64,000 bases of DNA from positions 62,001 through 126,000 of the forward strand of contig NW_015961958.1 of assembly GCF_000497045.1 (NCBI RefSeq), given 5' to 3'. Below the pieces are notes generated by a model. That model was not told the DNA's origin. It saw only the letters and a list, made by a program, of their open reading frames with translations, and did not search any database. Shown piece after piece: positions 28,750 to 38,082 of the stretch. This DNA comes from Kalmanozyma brasiliensis GHG001. Lineage: Eukaryota > Basidiomycota > Ustilaginomycetes > Ustilaginales. Every line of letters begins with the position of its first letter. The stretch's first letter is position 1. The position numbers and the translations under genes were made by a program.

Positions 28750-31700
28750 ATGGTGACCGCAACATCCACAGTCAGCTCAGCCTCGAGCTCCTCCGCGCCA
28801 GCAACGCGAAGGCAAGCGCTCGCTCGTCTCACACTCAAGGGCAAGCTCTATCAGAAAGGCACATCCACAGATGCGCTTCTCAAGCGCGTTCGTCAAGTAC
28901 GCACAGAGCTCAGCGAGATGGACCAGGATGCCGTCGACGTCAACTCGCTCAAGGACATCTGCAAGGAGCTCGTCACCCCGGCCCTCATGCTTCACAAGGA
29001 CAAAGCCGTCAAGGCCAATGTCGCCTGCTGTCTCGCCGACATGCTTCGGCTCTTCGCTCCCAATGCGCCTTTCACTCCTTCAGAGCTGCGCGACATCTTC
29101 CAGTTCTTCCTGCACCAGCTCACCATGTCTCAAGGCGGACTTTCGAAACCAAATGGTCCCCAATATGCAGAGTACTTTTACCTACTCGAGAACCTCAGCA
29201 ATGTCAAGTCGGTCGTGCTCATCTGCGACCTTGCTAACGCAGACGAGCTCATGACCGACTATTTCAAGGGCTTCCTCGATCTCGCACGGCCAGACATGTC
29301 CAAGAACGTAGAGATCTGCATGGCCGACGTGCTCGTCCAGCTCATCGACGAGTGTGTGACGCTGCCCTCCGAGGTGCTCGATCTTCTCCTGGCCAACTTC
29401 ACACCGAAAGCGATCAAGCACAACCCCTCGGCGCATCGCATCGCTGTCGAAGTCTGCTCCAACACCAAGGATCGTCTGCAGAAGAACGTCGCTCAGTATT
29501 TTAACGAAGTCATCCTCTCTGCCACTTCCGAAGACGATCAGGACGAGCGCCTGGGAAGCCTTCAGACCGCACACTCGCTCATCGTCCAGATCAACCGCGT
29601 CGTGCCTTCGCTTCTGCTCAACGTCATTCCCCAGCTGGAGGAGGAGCTTCGAGCGGAAGATGTGCAGCTTCGCGTGCTTGCAACCAAGGTGCTGGGCCAG
29701 ATGTTTGCCGAGAAGCCATCTTCTGCTGCTGCCGAGACCAGTGATCTGGCGCGAAGATATGCCGGTACATGGCGAGCATGGCTGGGCAGGTCCAACGACA
29801 AGTCGTCCAGTCTGCGTGTGGTGTGGGCCGAGTCGACAAAGGCAATCCTCGTGCACCACCCAGAACTGCGCCACGACCTCACTCCCATTCTCGAGGCCAA
29901 GCTCTTGGAGCCTGACGAACGCGTGCGAGCAGCCACTGCCAAGATGCTCGGCTCGCTCGACTACGAGACGGCGCTGCACCACGTCGAAAAATCGGTGTTG
30001 CTCAAACTTGCAGATCGATGCAAGGACAAAAAGATGCTGGTGCGCAAAGAGTCGCTCGAAGCCGTCGGCAAGCTCTTCGACATGGCTTACTCGGAGATCG
30101 ACAACAACGATGCTGCTGCAATCCAGCAATTCGCGTGGATCCCACAAGAGGTGTTGAAGTGCCTCTACACTGGCAACAGCGATATGCAAGTGCTGGTGGC
30201 CGCCGCAGTGGAGAAGTATATCTTGCCGATGCCCACCAACCTCGACGAGGACGAAGCGGCATGGACGAGTCGTCTCTTGCTTGTGATGAAGTACCTCGAG
30301 CCCGAGGCGACCAAGGGACTGCTTCGCCTCAGCAACCTCATCTACTCGCGCCCGTCTCTCTACGACACATTTCTCGAGTGCTGCGAGCAGTACAACGGAG
30401 GCGACGTGGCGCCCAACCTCGACTCGAACGTGGTCAAGACCAAGATGGCCGATCGCATTCGACGATGCGCCACCATGTTTGCCGATCCCGAACGCGCAAA
30501 GACGGACCTGCACGCGTTTGCCAAGCTCAACGACGCACGCATCTACCGTCTCATCCGCACCTGCTTTGACCCGCAGACCGACCTCAAGACGGCTGTCAAG
30601 AGCCGCAACGATGCTCTGCGACGGGTAGAGAATGCCAATGCGAGCATCCTCGACACGCTCACCGTATTCCTCCGCGGCGGATCCTACTTTATCCTGAATC
30701 GGTCTTCGGTGCCTACGCTCATACGCAAGCTCTCTGCAGCGTCGCCGCGATCCAAAACGGGATCGAGTCAGAGCCAGTCCCAGGAGGGGAGCGAGCTGTC
30801 GGACACAGAGACGCACCGCGCGTCGTCCAACGAGCTGCTCGAGTTCATTGCAAAGCGATGCCCTGCTATGCTGGCGATGCACGTGCCCGAGCTGTGCAAG
30901 GCGCTCTTCGACGAGTCGAATGCGATGCTCACCCAGACGTGCTTGCAGGCGCTCGCCTCGGTGGCGCAGTGGAACGCGGCCAAGGTGCAGCTCGACAAGA
31001 AGGCGGTGGAGCGTCTGGCCAAGCTGGTGCTCAAGGGGACGCCGTTGCAGGCCAAATTTGCTTCCAAGCTGCTGGCGATTGTTGCTACCGGTGGGGCTCG
31101 TGGCGGACGCAAGGCGGTCGGGCAGAAGGCGGGCACGCCGGGAACGTCGGTCTCGAGCAGCGTGGCCTTTGGTGTGTTGGAAGAAGTGCTCGACTCGCTC
31201 GCCAAGCATCTGGCCACTGCAAAAGCGGAGCGACAGGTGGCGATCCTGAACAGCTTGGCGCAGCTCTTCAAGCATGCGCCCGATGCGTCGGAGAACGTCA
31301 GCAATACCGTTGTGCGCACCATTCTGTCCGACATCCTGCTCAAACCCTTGCCGGCGAGCAAGGCCAAGGCGTACGCGAACGGCAGCGAGGACTGGATCGA
31401 GGATGCGGCGGTCGACCACGAGTTGCAGGCCAAGCTGTTGTCGCTGCAGGTGCTGACGAGGCGATGTGAGGCGTTTGGCGAGACGGACAGCGCCGGGGAG
31501 ATGGCCAAGCCGGTCTTCCGGCTGCTGTGGGCCGTGGTGGGAGCGGGAGAGGCCAAGGCGCTCAACACGCCCGCGCCGGCCAAGTCGCGCATGCGCCTCC
31601 AGGCCGCAGTCTGCGTGCTCAAGCTGGCGCGTCACCCTTCGTACGATGCCTTCATCGGACGCGAGTACTTGGATCTTGCCTTCACGATCCAGGACGAATC

Positions 31701-32514
31701 GTTCAACGTCCGCTCGCGGATCCTGTACAAGCTGCTGACCTACCTGCAAGCGCGACGCATCGACAGCCGCTTTCTGGCCATGTCGTTCCTCGCGGCGTAC
31801 GACCCGGAGGACGAGAACCGCAACATGGTGGTGCGGTACTGTCAGTCCAACGCGCGCGGTCTGCAACCCGAGCAGCGGCTCAAGCAGCTCGACGTGTCCT
31901 TCCCGCGCTTGCTGCATCTGCTCGCCCACCATCCCGATTTCAGCCGGGACACCCGTGAAGATCTCATGCAGTTCATCCGCTACCTCGACTTCTTCCTCGA
32001 CGCCCTGGCGACACCGTCCAACGTGTCGCTTTTCTTCTACCTCGCCACGCGCGTCAAGGGCGTCCGCGATGCCGAGAGTCAGGGCGCGAGCGAAAACATC
32101 TATGCGCTGTCCGAGCTCGCTCAGCTGGTGATCAAGAAGCGCGCTGCCGAGAAGGGATGGTCCATCGAATCCTACCCCGGCAAGGTCACGCTGCCAGGCG
32201 ACATCTTCAAACCCCTGCCCAGCAGAGAGGTGCAACGCGAGATCTATGATAGGTCCTATCTGCCCGCCGACCTTGTCCGGGTGTTGAGCGAGGTCAAGGT
32301 GAAAGCCGGCAAAGCGAGTGGTGCGGGGCCCAAATGGAGCATGGCCAATATCAGTACGAAGAAGAGGAAGGCCACGGCAAAGGGCAAGAAGGGCAAGGGC
32401 AAGAAGAGGAAGAGCAGCGACGATGAGGATGGGCAGAGTAGCGAGTTGAGTGAGCAAGAGGAGCAGGAGGAGGATGGGGGTGATGAGAGCAGCGAGTTGA
32501 GCGAGGAGGAGTAG
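28750..32514 (+). CDS. PDS5: Sister chromatid cohesion protein Pds5
   Basis: Pds5 is a HEAT-repeat protein that binds cohesin and controls its loading, maintenance and release in the nucleus. The single-exon frame encodes 1,254 residues, near the usual fungal length. The N-terminal region is characteristic: LYQKGTSTDALLKRVRQVRT, KDICKELVTPALMLHKDKAV, ANVACCLADMLRLFAPNAPF, then helical repeats to about residue 1140. The C-terminus is a Lys-rich stretch (KKRKATAKGKKGKGKKRK) followed by an acidic tail with two SSELSE repeats, a layout expected for nuclear import and casein-kinase-type phosphorylation. A 1,091-codon open frame on the opposite strand is a codon-bias shadow of this gene. Confidence 0.92.
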   Translation: MVTATSTVSSASSSSAPATRRQALARLTLKGKLYQKGTSTDALLKRVRQVRTELSEMDQDAVDVNSLKDICKELVTPALMLHKDKAVKANVACCLADMLRLFAPNAPFTPSELRDIFQFFLHQLTMSQGGLSKPNGPQYAEYFYLLENLSNVKSVVLICDLANADELMTDYFKGFLDLARPDMSKNVEICMADVLVQLIDECVTLPSEVLDLLLANFTPKAIKHNPSAHRIAVEVCSNTKDRLQKNVAQYFNEVILSATSEDDQDERLGSLQTAHSLIVQINRVVPSLLLNVIPQLEEELRAEDVQLRVLATKVLGQMFAEKPSSAAAETSDLARRYAGTWRAWLGRSNDKSSSLRVVWAESTKAILVHHPELRHDLTPILEAKLLEPDERVRAATAKMLGSLDYETALHHVEKSVLLKLADRCKDKKMLVRKESLEAVGKLFDMAYSEIDNNDAAAIQQFAWIPQEVLKCLYTGNSDMQVLVAAAVEKYILPMPTNLDEDEAAWTSRLLLVMKYLEPEATKGLLRLSNLIYSRPSLYDTFLECCEQYNGGDVAPNLDSNVVKTKMADRIRRCATMFADPERAKTDLHAFAKLNDARIYRLIRTCFDPQTDLKTAVKSRNDALRRVENANASILDTLTVFLRGGSYFILNRSSVPTLIRKLSAASPRSKTGSSQSQSQEGSELSDTETHRASSNELLEFIAKRCPAMLAMHVPELCKALFDESNAMLTQTCLQALASVAQWNAAKVQLDKKAVERLAKLVLKGTPLQAKFASKLLAIVATGGARGGRKAVGQKAGTPGTSVSSSVAFGVLEEVLDSLAKHLATAKAERQVAILNSLAQLFKHAPDASENVSNTVVRTILSDILLKPLPASKAKAYANGSEDWIEDAAVDHELQAKLLSLQVLTRRCEAFGETDSAGEMAKPVFRLLWAVVGAGEAKALNTPAPAKSRMRLQAAVCVLKLARHPSYDAFIGREYLDLAFTIQDESFNVRSRILYKLLTYLQARRIDSRFLAMSFLAAYDPEDENRNMVVRYCQSNARGLQPEQRLKQLDVSFPRLLHLLAHHPDFSRDTREDLMQFIRYLDFFLDALATPSNVSLFFYLATRVKGVRDAESQGASENIYALSELAQLVIKKRAAEKGWSIESYPGKVTLPGDIFKPLPSREVQREIYDRSYLPADLVRVLSEVKVKAGKASGAGPKWSMANISTKKRKATAKGKKGKGKKRKSSDDEDGQSSELSEQEEQEEDGGDESSELSEEE

Positions 32515-32838
32515 GTTCGATGGGCCGAATGTACAGTATCTCTTTCAAAGCATGTGTAGCATTGTTCCGATGATGGCACGGGATCGCCGAGATGACTTGA
32601 GATGGCTCTAGGAGAATGTGATGCCAACGCTTGAAGTCAGATGCTGAGGCAGCTTGGACAAGAGTGTCATCGAGGACAGACACTCACGCTGCCGGGCGAC
32701 GCCCAAAGTGGACAGCTGCGCCATGCCGACTCGTCAGCCTCAACCACACACCATCCGACGAGCAACACCCAGCTGTGATGACTTTTTGCAAGGCGCCCAA
32801 GCAGTCTTTGATTCATTCTACAGTGTCACCAAGTGACT
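32515..32838. other. Convergent intergenic region PDS5 / sugar transporter
   Basis: The 324 bases between the two stop codons hold only 3' flanks. Nothing else was seen. Confidence 0.5.
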
Positions 32839-34506
32839 CTATATCACTGAGCTGTCCAACTTGTCCTCGTCGCTGCCCCTCGTCGCGTCGCCACCCACGT
32901 CGACGATGCGTGTGGAACGGGCCCGTGTCCTCCACGCCGGTACACCAGACGCAAAGATCTCCTCGACCTCCTCTAAGCTCCTCCCTGCGGTCTCGGGGAA
33001 CACCAATGCCACATGCACCGTCATAGCCACGCAAAAGCATCCGAAGATGACATACGTCTTCCAACGCACATTGTGGAAAGCAGGAGGAACCGCGTAGCCG
33101 AGGGCGAAGTTGAACATCCAACCTGCGGCGGTGGCGAGCGATCCAGCTTTGGAGCGAAGACGATTGCCGATGAGTTCGGGGACGTAGATCCAGGAAACGG
33201 GGCCCCAGGTCGGGGCGAAGGCGGCGACGAAGAGGTAGGAGAAGAAGAGGATGATGTGCGATGCGAGGCCGTCGACTTTCCAGGAGACCACGGCGTTGGG
33301 TGAGTCGGGCCATGGATGACCACGGGTCGACATGAGGGCGGCAATGGAGAACAGACAGATGGCCATGATGGTCGAGCCGATGAGGAGGAGCGGTCGACGA
33401 CCGAGTCGATCCACCCATAACATGGCTGGGATCGTCATGATCACCAGCACGACGTATTGGAAACCTGTCAGGACGAGCGCAGAAGTGCCCAACAGACCCG
33501 CCATCTGACACACGTACGTCATGTAGAAGGTCATGATGTTCAACTGCATACGATACGAGAGACGGTCGTCAGCTTAACTTCCGGTAGAAGCAGAAAGACA
33601 CGAAGAACTTACACCCGTGAGTGAGGACCAGATCTGCACAAAAAGCGCAATATGCGTCCGCCAGAGATTGCCACCTCGAAACAAATCCACATACCCCGAG
33701 CCGTCGGCTTGACTCTCCTCGATGTCGCGTACGATCTCGTGATACTCTTTCTGGACGGACGCCGAGGAGGTGTCGCCCTTTGCATGCACCTTCGCCAAGA
33801 TCCCAAGCGCCTCGTCATTCCTACCCTTTGCAATAAGGTACCTCGGCGACTCTGGCATCATCGGTACCAACACCATGAGTACTGTCGCTGGGACGAGACG
33901 CAATCCCCATGGCAGACGAAAGGACATGGTGCTCCTTCCGTCCTGTTCGCCGTCGATTCGGTTGCCGATGAAGCCCGCGGCGACGGAGATGCACCAGAAG
34001 CCACAGATGCCCCATGCGATGCCCCACTGCACACATCCGATCAGTCGGCCCCTCAGCCGAGGAGGTGCCAGCTCGGATAGGTAGACGGGCACCTGGGCGG
34101 AGCACAATCCGACACACGCCCCGCCCAGCACACGACCGATGATGAGAATGACGACGTTCTGCACCGTGCAGAGCAACAACGAGCCAATGATCCAGAGGAT
34201 GCACCCCAGGAAGATCGCGGGTCGACGACCAAAGTGGTCGGCAACAAGACCGGAGAGGAGGGAGGAGACGAGCGCTCCAGCGGACATGGACGCCGTGATG
34301 ATCCCCTGCAGGCCAGCGCTCGGACCTGGATTGCACAGTGCTCCAGGACGGGTGGCGCAGGGAACCGTCGCGGAGGGCGAGCCGAAGAAGACGAGGTAGT
34401 TGGGAGTGGTGATGATCGCAGACATCGACGAGACGTCGAAGCCGAAGAGCAGACCGCCGATGCTTGCCAGCGCCGTGAGGGCGTAGATGTTGGTGATGCG
34501 ACCCAT
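32839..34506 (-). CDS. Major facilitator superfamily sugar transporter, one intron
   Basis: A 532-residue plasma-membrane sugar porter is encoded by exon 1, 34506-33613, and exon 2, 33543-32839, joined in phase 0. The 69-nt intron has a GTAAGT donor and a GCAG acceptor. Family motifs are intact: GGLLFGFDVSSMS in the first membrane helix, GRRPAIFLG, VYLSELAPPRLRGRL, PESPRYLIAKGR, WSSLTGLNIMTFYMTY across the splice junction, DRLGRRPLLLIGS, GWMFNFALGY and PETAGRSLEEVEEIF. Twelve hydrophobic segments are expected. The substrate (hexose, disaccharide or polyol) cannot be decided from sequence. It is divergent from SP6 across 900 bases with a TATATA about 70 bases upstream of the ATG and paired repeats further out, so co-regulation is possible. 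Confidence 0.88.
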
Positions 34507-34575
34507 GGTGACGGTCTGCGGTGAGGAAGGTGGTGCAAAAGGCTACGGCATTTGCGGCGAGGATGACTCCGTGCT

Positions 34576-34581
34576 TATATA
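34576..34581 (-). promoter_or_regulatory. TATA box of the sugar transporter
   Basis: TATATA (TATATAAG read on the minus strand) lies about 70 bases upstream of the transporter ATG at 34506. Confidence 0.55.
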
Positions 34582-34605
34582 CCTTGCGCTCGCGGGACAC
34601 TGGCG

Positions 34606-34634
34606 CACAACACCTTTGCGCACAAAGCGTTGTG
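34606..34634. repeat. Imperfect inverted repeat upstream of the sugar transporter
   Basis: The arms CACAACACCTTTG (34606-34618) and CAAAGCGTTGTG (34623-34634) are complementary apart from one mismatch and one bulged base, around a 4-base loop. It could be an operator-like site or be fortuitous. Confidence 0.5.
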
Positions 34635-34646
34635 GTACGAGTTGTT

Positions 34647-34688
34647 AGAAGGCACCGAAAGATCGAGCGTCCGGTAACCTGCTCGCTG
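34647..34688. repeat. Direct repeat, copy 1, upstream of the sugar transporter
   Basis: This 42-bp block begins AGAAGGCACCGAAAGATCGA and ends in GCTCGCTG. It aligns with the block at 34747-34787 with a few mismatches and one length difference. The two copies start exactly 100 bp apart. Confidence 0.6.
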
Positions 34689-34746
34689 CGCACGATGCAA
34701 AGCGGAACCACTGCGCAGCTCGATGGGACATTGCACAAAACATTTC

Positions 34747-34787
34747 AGAAAGCGTCGAACGATCGACTACCGGTGACTCGCTCGCTG
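34747..34787. repeat. Direct repeat, copy 2, upstream of the sugar transporter
   Basis: This 41-bp block begins AGAAAGCGTCGAACGATCGA and ends in GCTCGCTG. GATCGA, CCGGT and GCTCGCTG are shared with copy 1 in the same order. Confidence 0.6.
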
Positions 34788-35308
34788 ACCCCGTGTTGGG
34801 CTCCACCAAGGTGGTGGAGAGATGTTCAGCGACGTAAGTGGTCGACCCATCTCATGCGTCCTAAGAGATCTCGGCACATTTTGAGACCGAAGCGGGCATC
34901 GATACACCCGACTGGTACACAATGGTGTGGTCGTCGAGCGTCGCACTCTATTTCCCGCCTTCACTTCAGTTGGTCGGCGCGAACGGGCATCGTCGCCGGT
35001 CATCCATTCGAGCTCGTCTTGGCACCTTCGTCCCACAGAATGAAGTCGACGAAGCGACTCTTTGAATGAATGGATCAATCGTCTTCCCACACAAATGCGG
35101 ATTGGTGGGAGAGATGCTTGGTAGATGATGCTCGAGCTTACCCACTTCCCCACACGTGATGTGGGTACGCTCTTGGTTCGCTTTGCTTGATCTCAAAGCC
35201 CATCATGGGCGCCGATGAGATGGGAAAGCTGTGATGAGATATGGGAATGCGCCTTCATCAACAAGCGTTGTCTTGTGACGCTCATCGATCAGCCACGACG
35301 ATGCGTCG

Positions 35309-35314
35309 TATATA
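35309..35314 (+). promoter_or_regulatory. TATA box of SP6
   Basis: TATATA lies about 92 bases upstream of the SP6 ATG at 35407. Confidence 0.5.
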
Positions 35315-35406
35315 GCTGAATGGTGGCTTGTGGTTCAGCCTTCGCTCCAGGAGATCGTCCCAATCCCTCGCCTTCCGACCTCACTTGCAAAGACCAACAT
35401 CTCAAC

Positions 35407-36180
35407 ATGCGGATTCTTGTCATGATGAGGCTCGTCCTCCTCCTGACTACGATCGTTTCTCTTACTCGCGGCGCCTCGCCACCTCGCAGGGCACCTGCCC
35501 CGATCAGCGCTACCGGCGCCGACCCACGCATCACCTTCCCGGACCTCCTTTCGGGTCGCTACCAACACTCCACCTCCGCGGCCCCAACACGCCCCGGGAG
35601 CATGTACAACTTCTGGATGTCTCGCCCATTCCACTCGGACGGTCGACCAATCTTTGGTTTGGGTCAACCACCCCCCGTATGGGCAGGGGAGTTGGATCGG
35701 GCCTTGGCCGACTTCGGTGGTTTCCACGCTCGTGCGTATCGCTCGCCGGATCTGATTAGCGTCACTCGCCATCCTTCGCGTCTCAACGAGGTCGTCATAG
35801 ATCCACCTAGCCAGGATCTTGTTGACTGGGTGAAGGGGATCGATCAGACGCACCGAACTTTCGGTTCGAGTGCTGTGGCACAGGTGGCGTACGGATACGA
35901 CGTGCCACCCCTCGACGTGAAGGGCAAACGCAGATGGTTCGGTTTGCGAAAGGCCAAAGCGCCAGAAGCGGTGGCGTGGGATCGAATTCATGCGGCAGAA
36001 CCAGTGAGGGTGACTAGGACCACCAATTGGCAGGACCTGCGCATAAAGCTCAAGAAGCATCGCTTTCTGAGGTTTACCTCCGACGGAGGGATGTCGTTGG
36101 GCGTCAGAGCCCGACCTGATGGGCGGATCCAGAGGCAGATCAGGGGCGCTTTAGAGGGTGTGCCCCACTTCGCCGCATAA
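35407..36180 (+). CDS. Predicted secreted protein SP6, paralogue of SP2
   Basis: This is a 257-residue single-exon protein from the ATG at 35407; a longer frame begins only at a GTG. The N-terminus (MRILVMMRLVLLLTTIVSLT) is a signal peptide with cleavage near RGAS. No cysteine is present. It is homologous to SP2 along its whole length: DGRPIFGL, ADFGGFHARAY then ISVT, GIDQTHRTFG, a basic patch GKRRWFGLRKAK, TNWQDL, FLRFTSDGG, and VRARPDGRIQRQ ending in VPHF. The strongest identity is at ADFGGFHAR and the C-terminal DGR block, which are probably the functional core. It lies outside the main island, paired divergently with a sugar transporter. Effector role is inferred from context. Confidence 0.8.
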   Translation: MRILVMMRLVLLLTTIVSLTRGASPPRRAPAPISATGADPRITFPDLLSGRYQHSTSAAPTRPGSMYNFWMSRPFHSDGRPIFGLGQPPPVWAGELDRALADFGGFHARAYRSPDLISVTRHPSRLNEVVIDPPSQDLVDWVKGIDQTHRTFGSSAVAQVAYGYDVPPLDVKGKRRWFGLRKAKAPEAVAWDRIHAAEPVRVTRTTNWQDLRIKLKKHRFLRFTSDGGMSLGVRARPDGRIQRQIRGALEGVPHFAA

Positions 36181-36436
36181 TGTGCTGTGCCAAGAGCTCT
36201 ACTATCCGTTGAAGGCTTCGAGAAGCCAGCAAATGGCGAATCGATACTGTCAGTCCAAGGCAAGCATGTGTCGATGGCGATGCTTACCAGGATCAACAGG
36301 AGCTCCGTTGGCGAGGTAGGTGGGCAAACGTTGCTCGACTGTCATCATGAGATTAACAATGAAGCGATACATGTCGATCTCGGTCTGGTAGCGAGCATCA
36401 GCTCGAAACCTTTCTACGTCGAGGATCAGCGACGGC

Positions 36437-37486
36437 TCACTCCGGCAGCGTGACCAATAGACACGCCTCCTCTCTCGCTCCAAGACTATCAAGCAGGACC
36501 GGTCGCTCTCCGCCTTTCATCTGAAGCACGCTCGACGATCCCGCAAACACAGACTCTCCCTCGATCCCCGCCCGATTCGTAGCCACGAGATATCTCGTCC
36601 GATCCTCTCCCTTCTGCTCTCGATCAAAAAACGGCCTGCAGCGCAAAGCCCAGTAGTTGACAGTGGACAAACTCGTCTGCTCCTTGTCCTGTTCGTCCTT
36701 GGGCAGCAGCCATGCCATGGGCATGATGAGCAGATCGACATTCCTCTGTACGCAGAAGGAGGCTAGCTCGCAGGCGTCGAAGGGTGTGGCGAAAAGATAC
36801 GGGTTGAGGTCCATGCATATGCCCACGCAGACGGTGCCCAGGCCAGGCAGGCGGATGGATTCGAAGCCAGGTCCGGGCGTTGCCCAGATCTCGTCCGTTT
36901 CGAAGAGGAAGTGCTTGCGAAAGACATGGATGAGGGCGCCGGTGGGGGAGAAGAGCGCAGCTGAGTTGAAGGCGAGGTCCTCGGTCTCCGCAGCGTTGTG
37001 ACCCAACGACGGTGCAGATCGAACGTCGACTGGCCTCGCATCAAAGGGCGCGCTTACAGCTTCGGATGTCGAGCTTTGATGCGAACCAAGCTCTGGAAAG
37101 CCAATGACGACATGACACGCAAGGTACCGCGCCAGGTGAGATGCTAGCGTGAGACTCGGCTGCTTGGACGACCGGCAGGAGGACTTGCAGGAAGCGATCA
37201 ACGCCGATGCCGTCTGAGACTCGTGCTCTTCCAGAGCGGCTGTGGGGCCCTTGAAGATGCGCGCATCCTCGAGAAGCGGCTCGATCTCTTGCCTGCTCTC
37301 AAAGACGTACCCGGTGAGCGCGAGTTCCGGGAGGACAAGGAGGTCGACCGGGTTTGTCTTTCTTTCTGCGATGAGCCTGTTGACAAGTCCGAGAACATTG
37401 TCGGTGTTTTGCTCAACATCGGCGTGCTTTGGGTCGAGCTGGATGCAGGCGATGCGTTTTGGCCGTGATGGGAGCGTGGTTTGCAT
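36437..37486 (-). CDS. NTA1: Protein N-terminal asparagine/glutamine amidohydrolase Nta1 (nitrilase superfamily)
   Basis: Nta1 deamidates N-terminal Asn and Gln to feed the Arg/N-degron pathway. From the first ATG at 37486 the protein has 349 residues. The nitrilase catalytic triad is in place: E54 in LPELALTGY, K191 in VFRKHFLFETDE and C224 in GICMDLNPYLF. The GICMDLNPY block is typical of Nta1 rather than of other carbon-nitrogen hydrolases. The same frame stays open for about 93 codons upstream (to 37765) without an ATG. That stretch is Arg-rich and poor in acidic residues, so a non-AUG mitochondrial form is conceivable. About 255 bases separate its 3' end from SP6. Confidence 0.85.
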   Translation of the reverse strand: MQTTLPSRPKRIACIQLDPKHADVEQNTDNVLGLVNRLIAERKTNPVDLLVLPELALTGYVFESRQEIEPLLEDARIFKGPTAALEEHESQTASALIASCKSSCRSSKQPSLTLASHLARYLACHVVIGFPELGSHQSSTSEAVSAPFDARPVDVRSAPSLGHNAAETEDLAFNSAALFSPTGALIHVFRKHFLFETDEIWATPGPGFESIRLPGLGTVCVGICMDLNPYLFATPFDACELASFCVQRNVDLLIMPMAWLLPKDEQDKEQTSLSTVNYWALRCRPFFDREQKGEDRTRYLVATNRAGIEGESVFAGSSSVLQMKGGERPVLLDSLGAREEACLLVTLPE

Positions 37487-38082
37487 CCTTGCAAAGTTGA
37501 GATGAGACTTCGAGCTCGGCCACGTGAGAGCAGGCCGTTGACGGCTAGCTCGCAGGGCGGAAGGTACGAAGGGCCGGCAGAGGCGAAAGTCCAACGCAGC
37601 CAGCCCTCCAGCTGCGATATTGCGCAGGTTGCAGCGAATCTTGACCTTGACTCCTCGCCGTCGTCCAGCACAGCTCGCGGTTGATGTCGAGGAACGGTCA
37701 AGAGGAAGCTGTGCGTTCAGGGTCCAACGGCGTCCTTCCAGCTGAAAGTGGCCACTGAACCTCACTTTCCAAGGTCTAACAGCTCTCCAGTTTCTGCTTT
37801 AAGGATGTCAGATCGACCGCGCACCAGCCATTCCGGTTGAGCAAAAAGGGCCGTGGCGCGCCCCGAGCCAAGCGAGAGGGCGCAATGCTTCTTAAGAAAA
37901 GTTGGAATCCCGCGCTCTGGCCCAAATCTATCTGATAGAGCTGTGTCACACTCTCACACTGCGTGCACTTGACAAGCTGCATTCATCATACCATCCTCTC
38001 CCTCGACATACCCTCGACTGCAGCTATCACCATCGTCTGGATCATCATCGAAAAGTAACTCGTGGCTATATAGCGTACAAGC
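37487..38082. promoter_or_regulatory. Divergent NTA1/BolA intergenic region
   Basis: The 596 bases include the in-frame NTA1 upstream extension (to 37765) and the leader of the BolA gene, with a TATATAG near 38066 just before its ATG. Confidence 0.45.

Larger units (their letters stand above)
34507..35406. promoter_or_regulatory. Shared divergent promoter of the sugar transporter and SP6
   Basis: The 900 bases have a TATA-like box at each end (34576 for the transporter, 35309 for SP6). On the transporter side lie two imperfect direct repeats and an imperfect inverted repeat. No gene lies inside. Confidence 0.6.

Noticed and set aside
29182..32457. A 1,091-codon open frame on the minus strand opposite PDS5
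   Set aside because: PDS5 on the plus strand is clearly the gene. GC-rich codon usage leaves few stops in the antisense frame, and similar shadows lie opposite ALT1, cyclin B, RAE1, TRR1 and CSN5.
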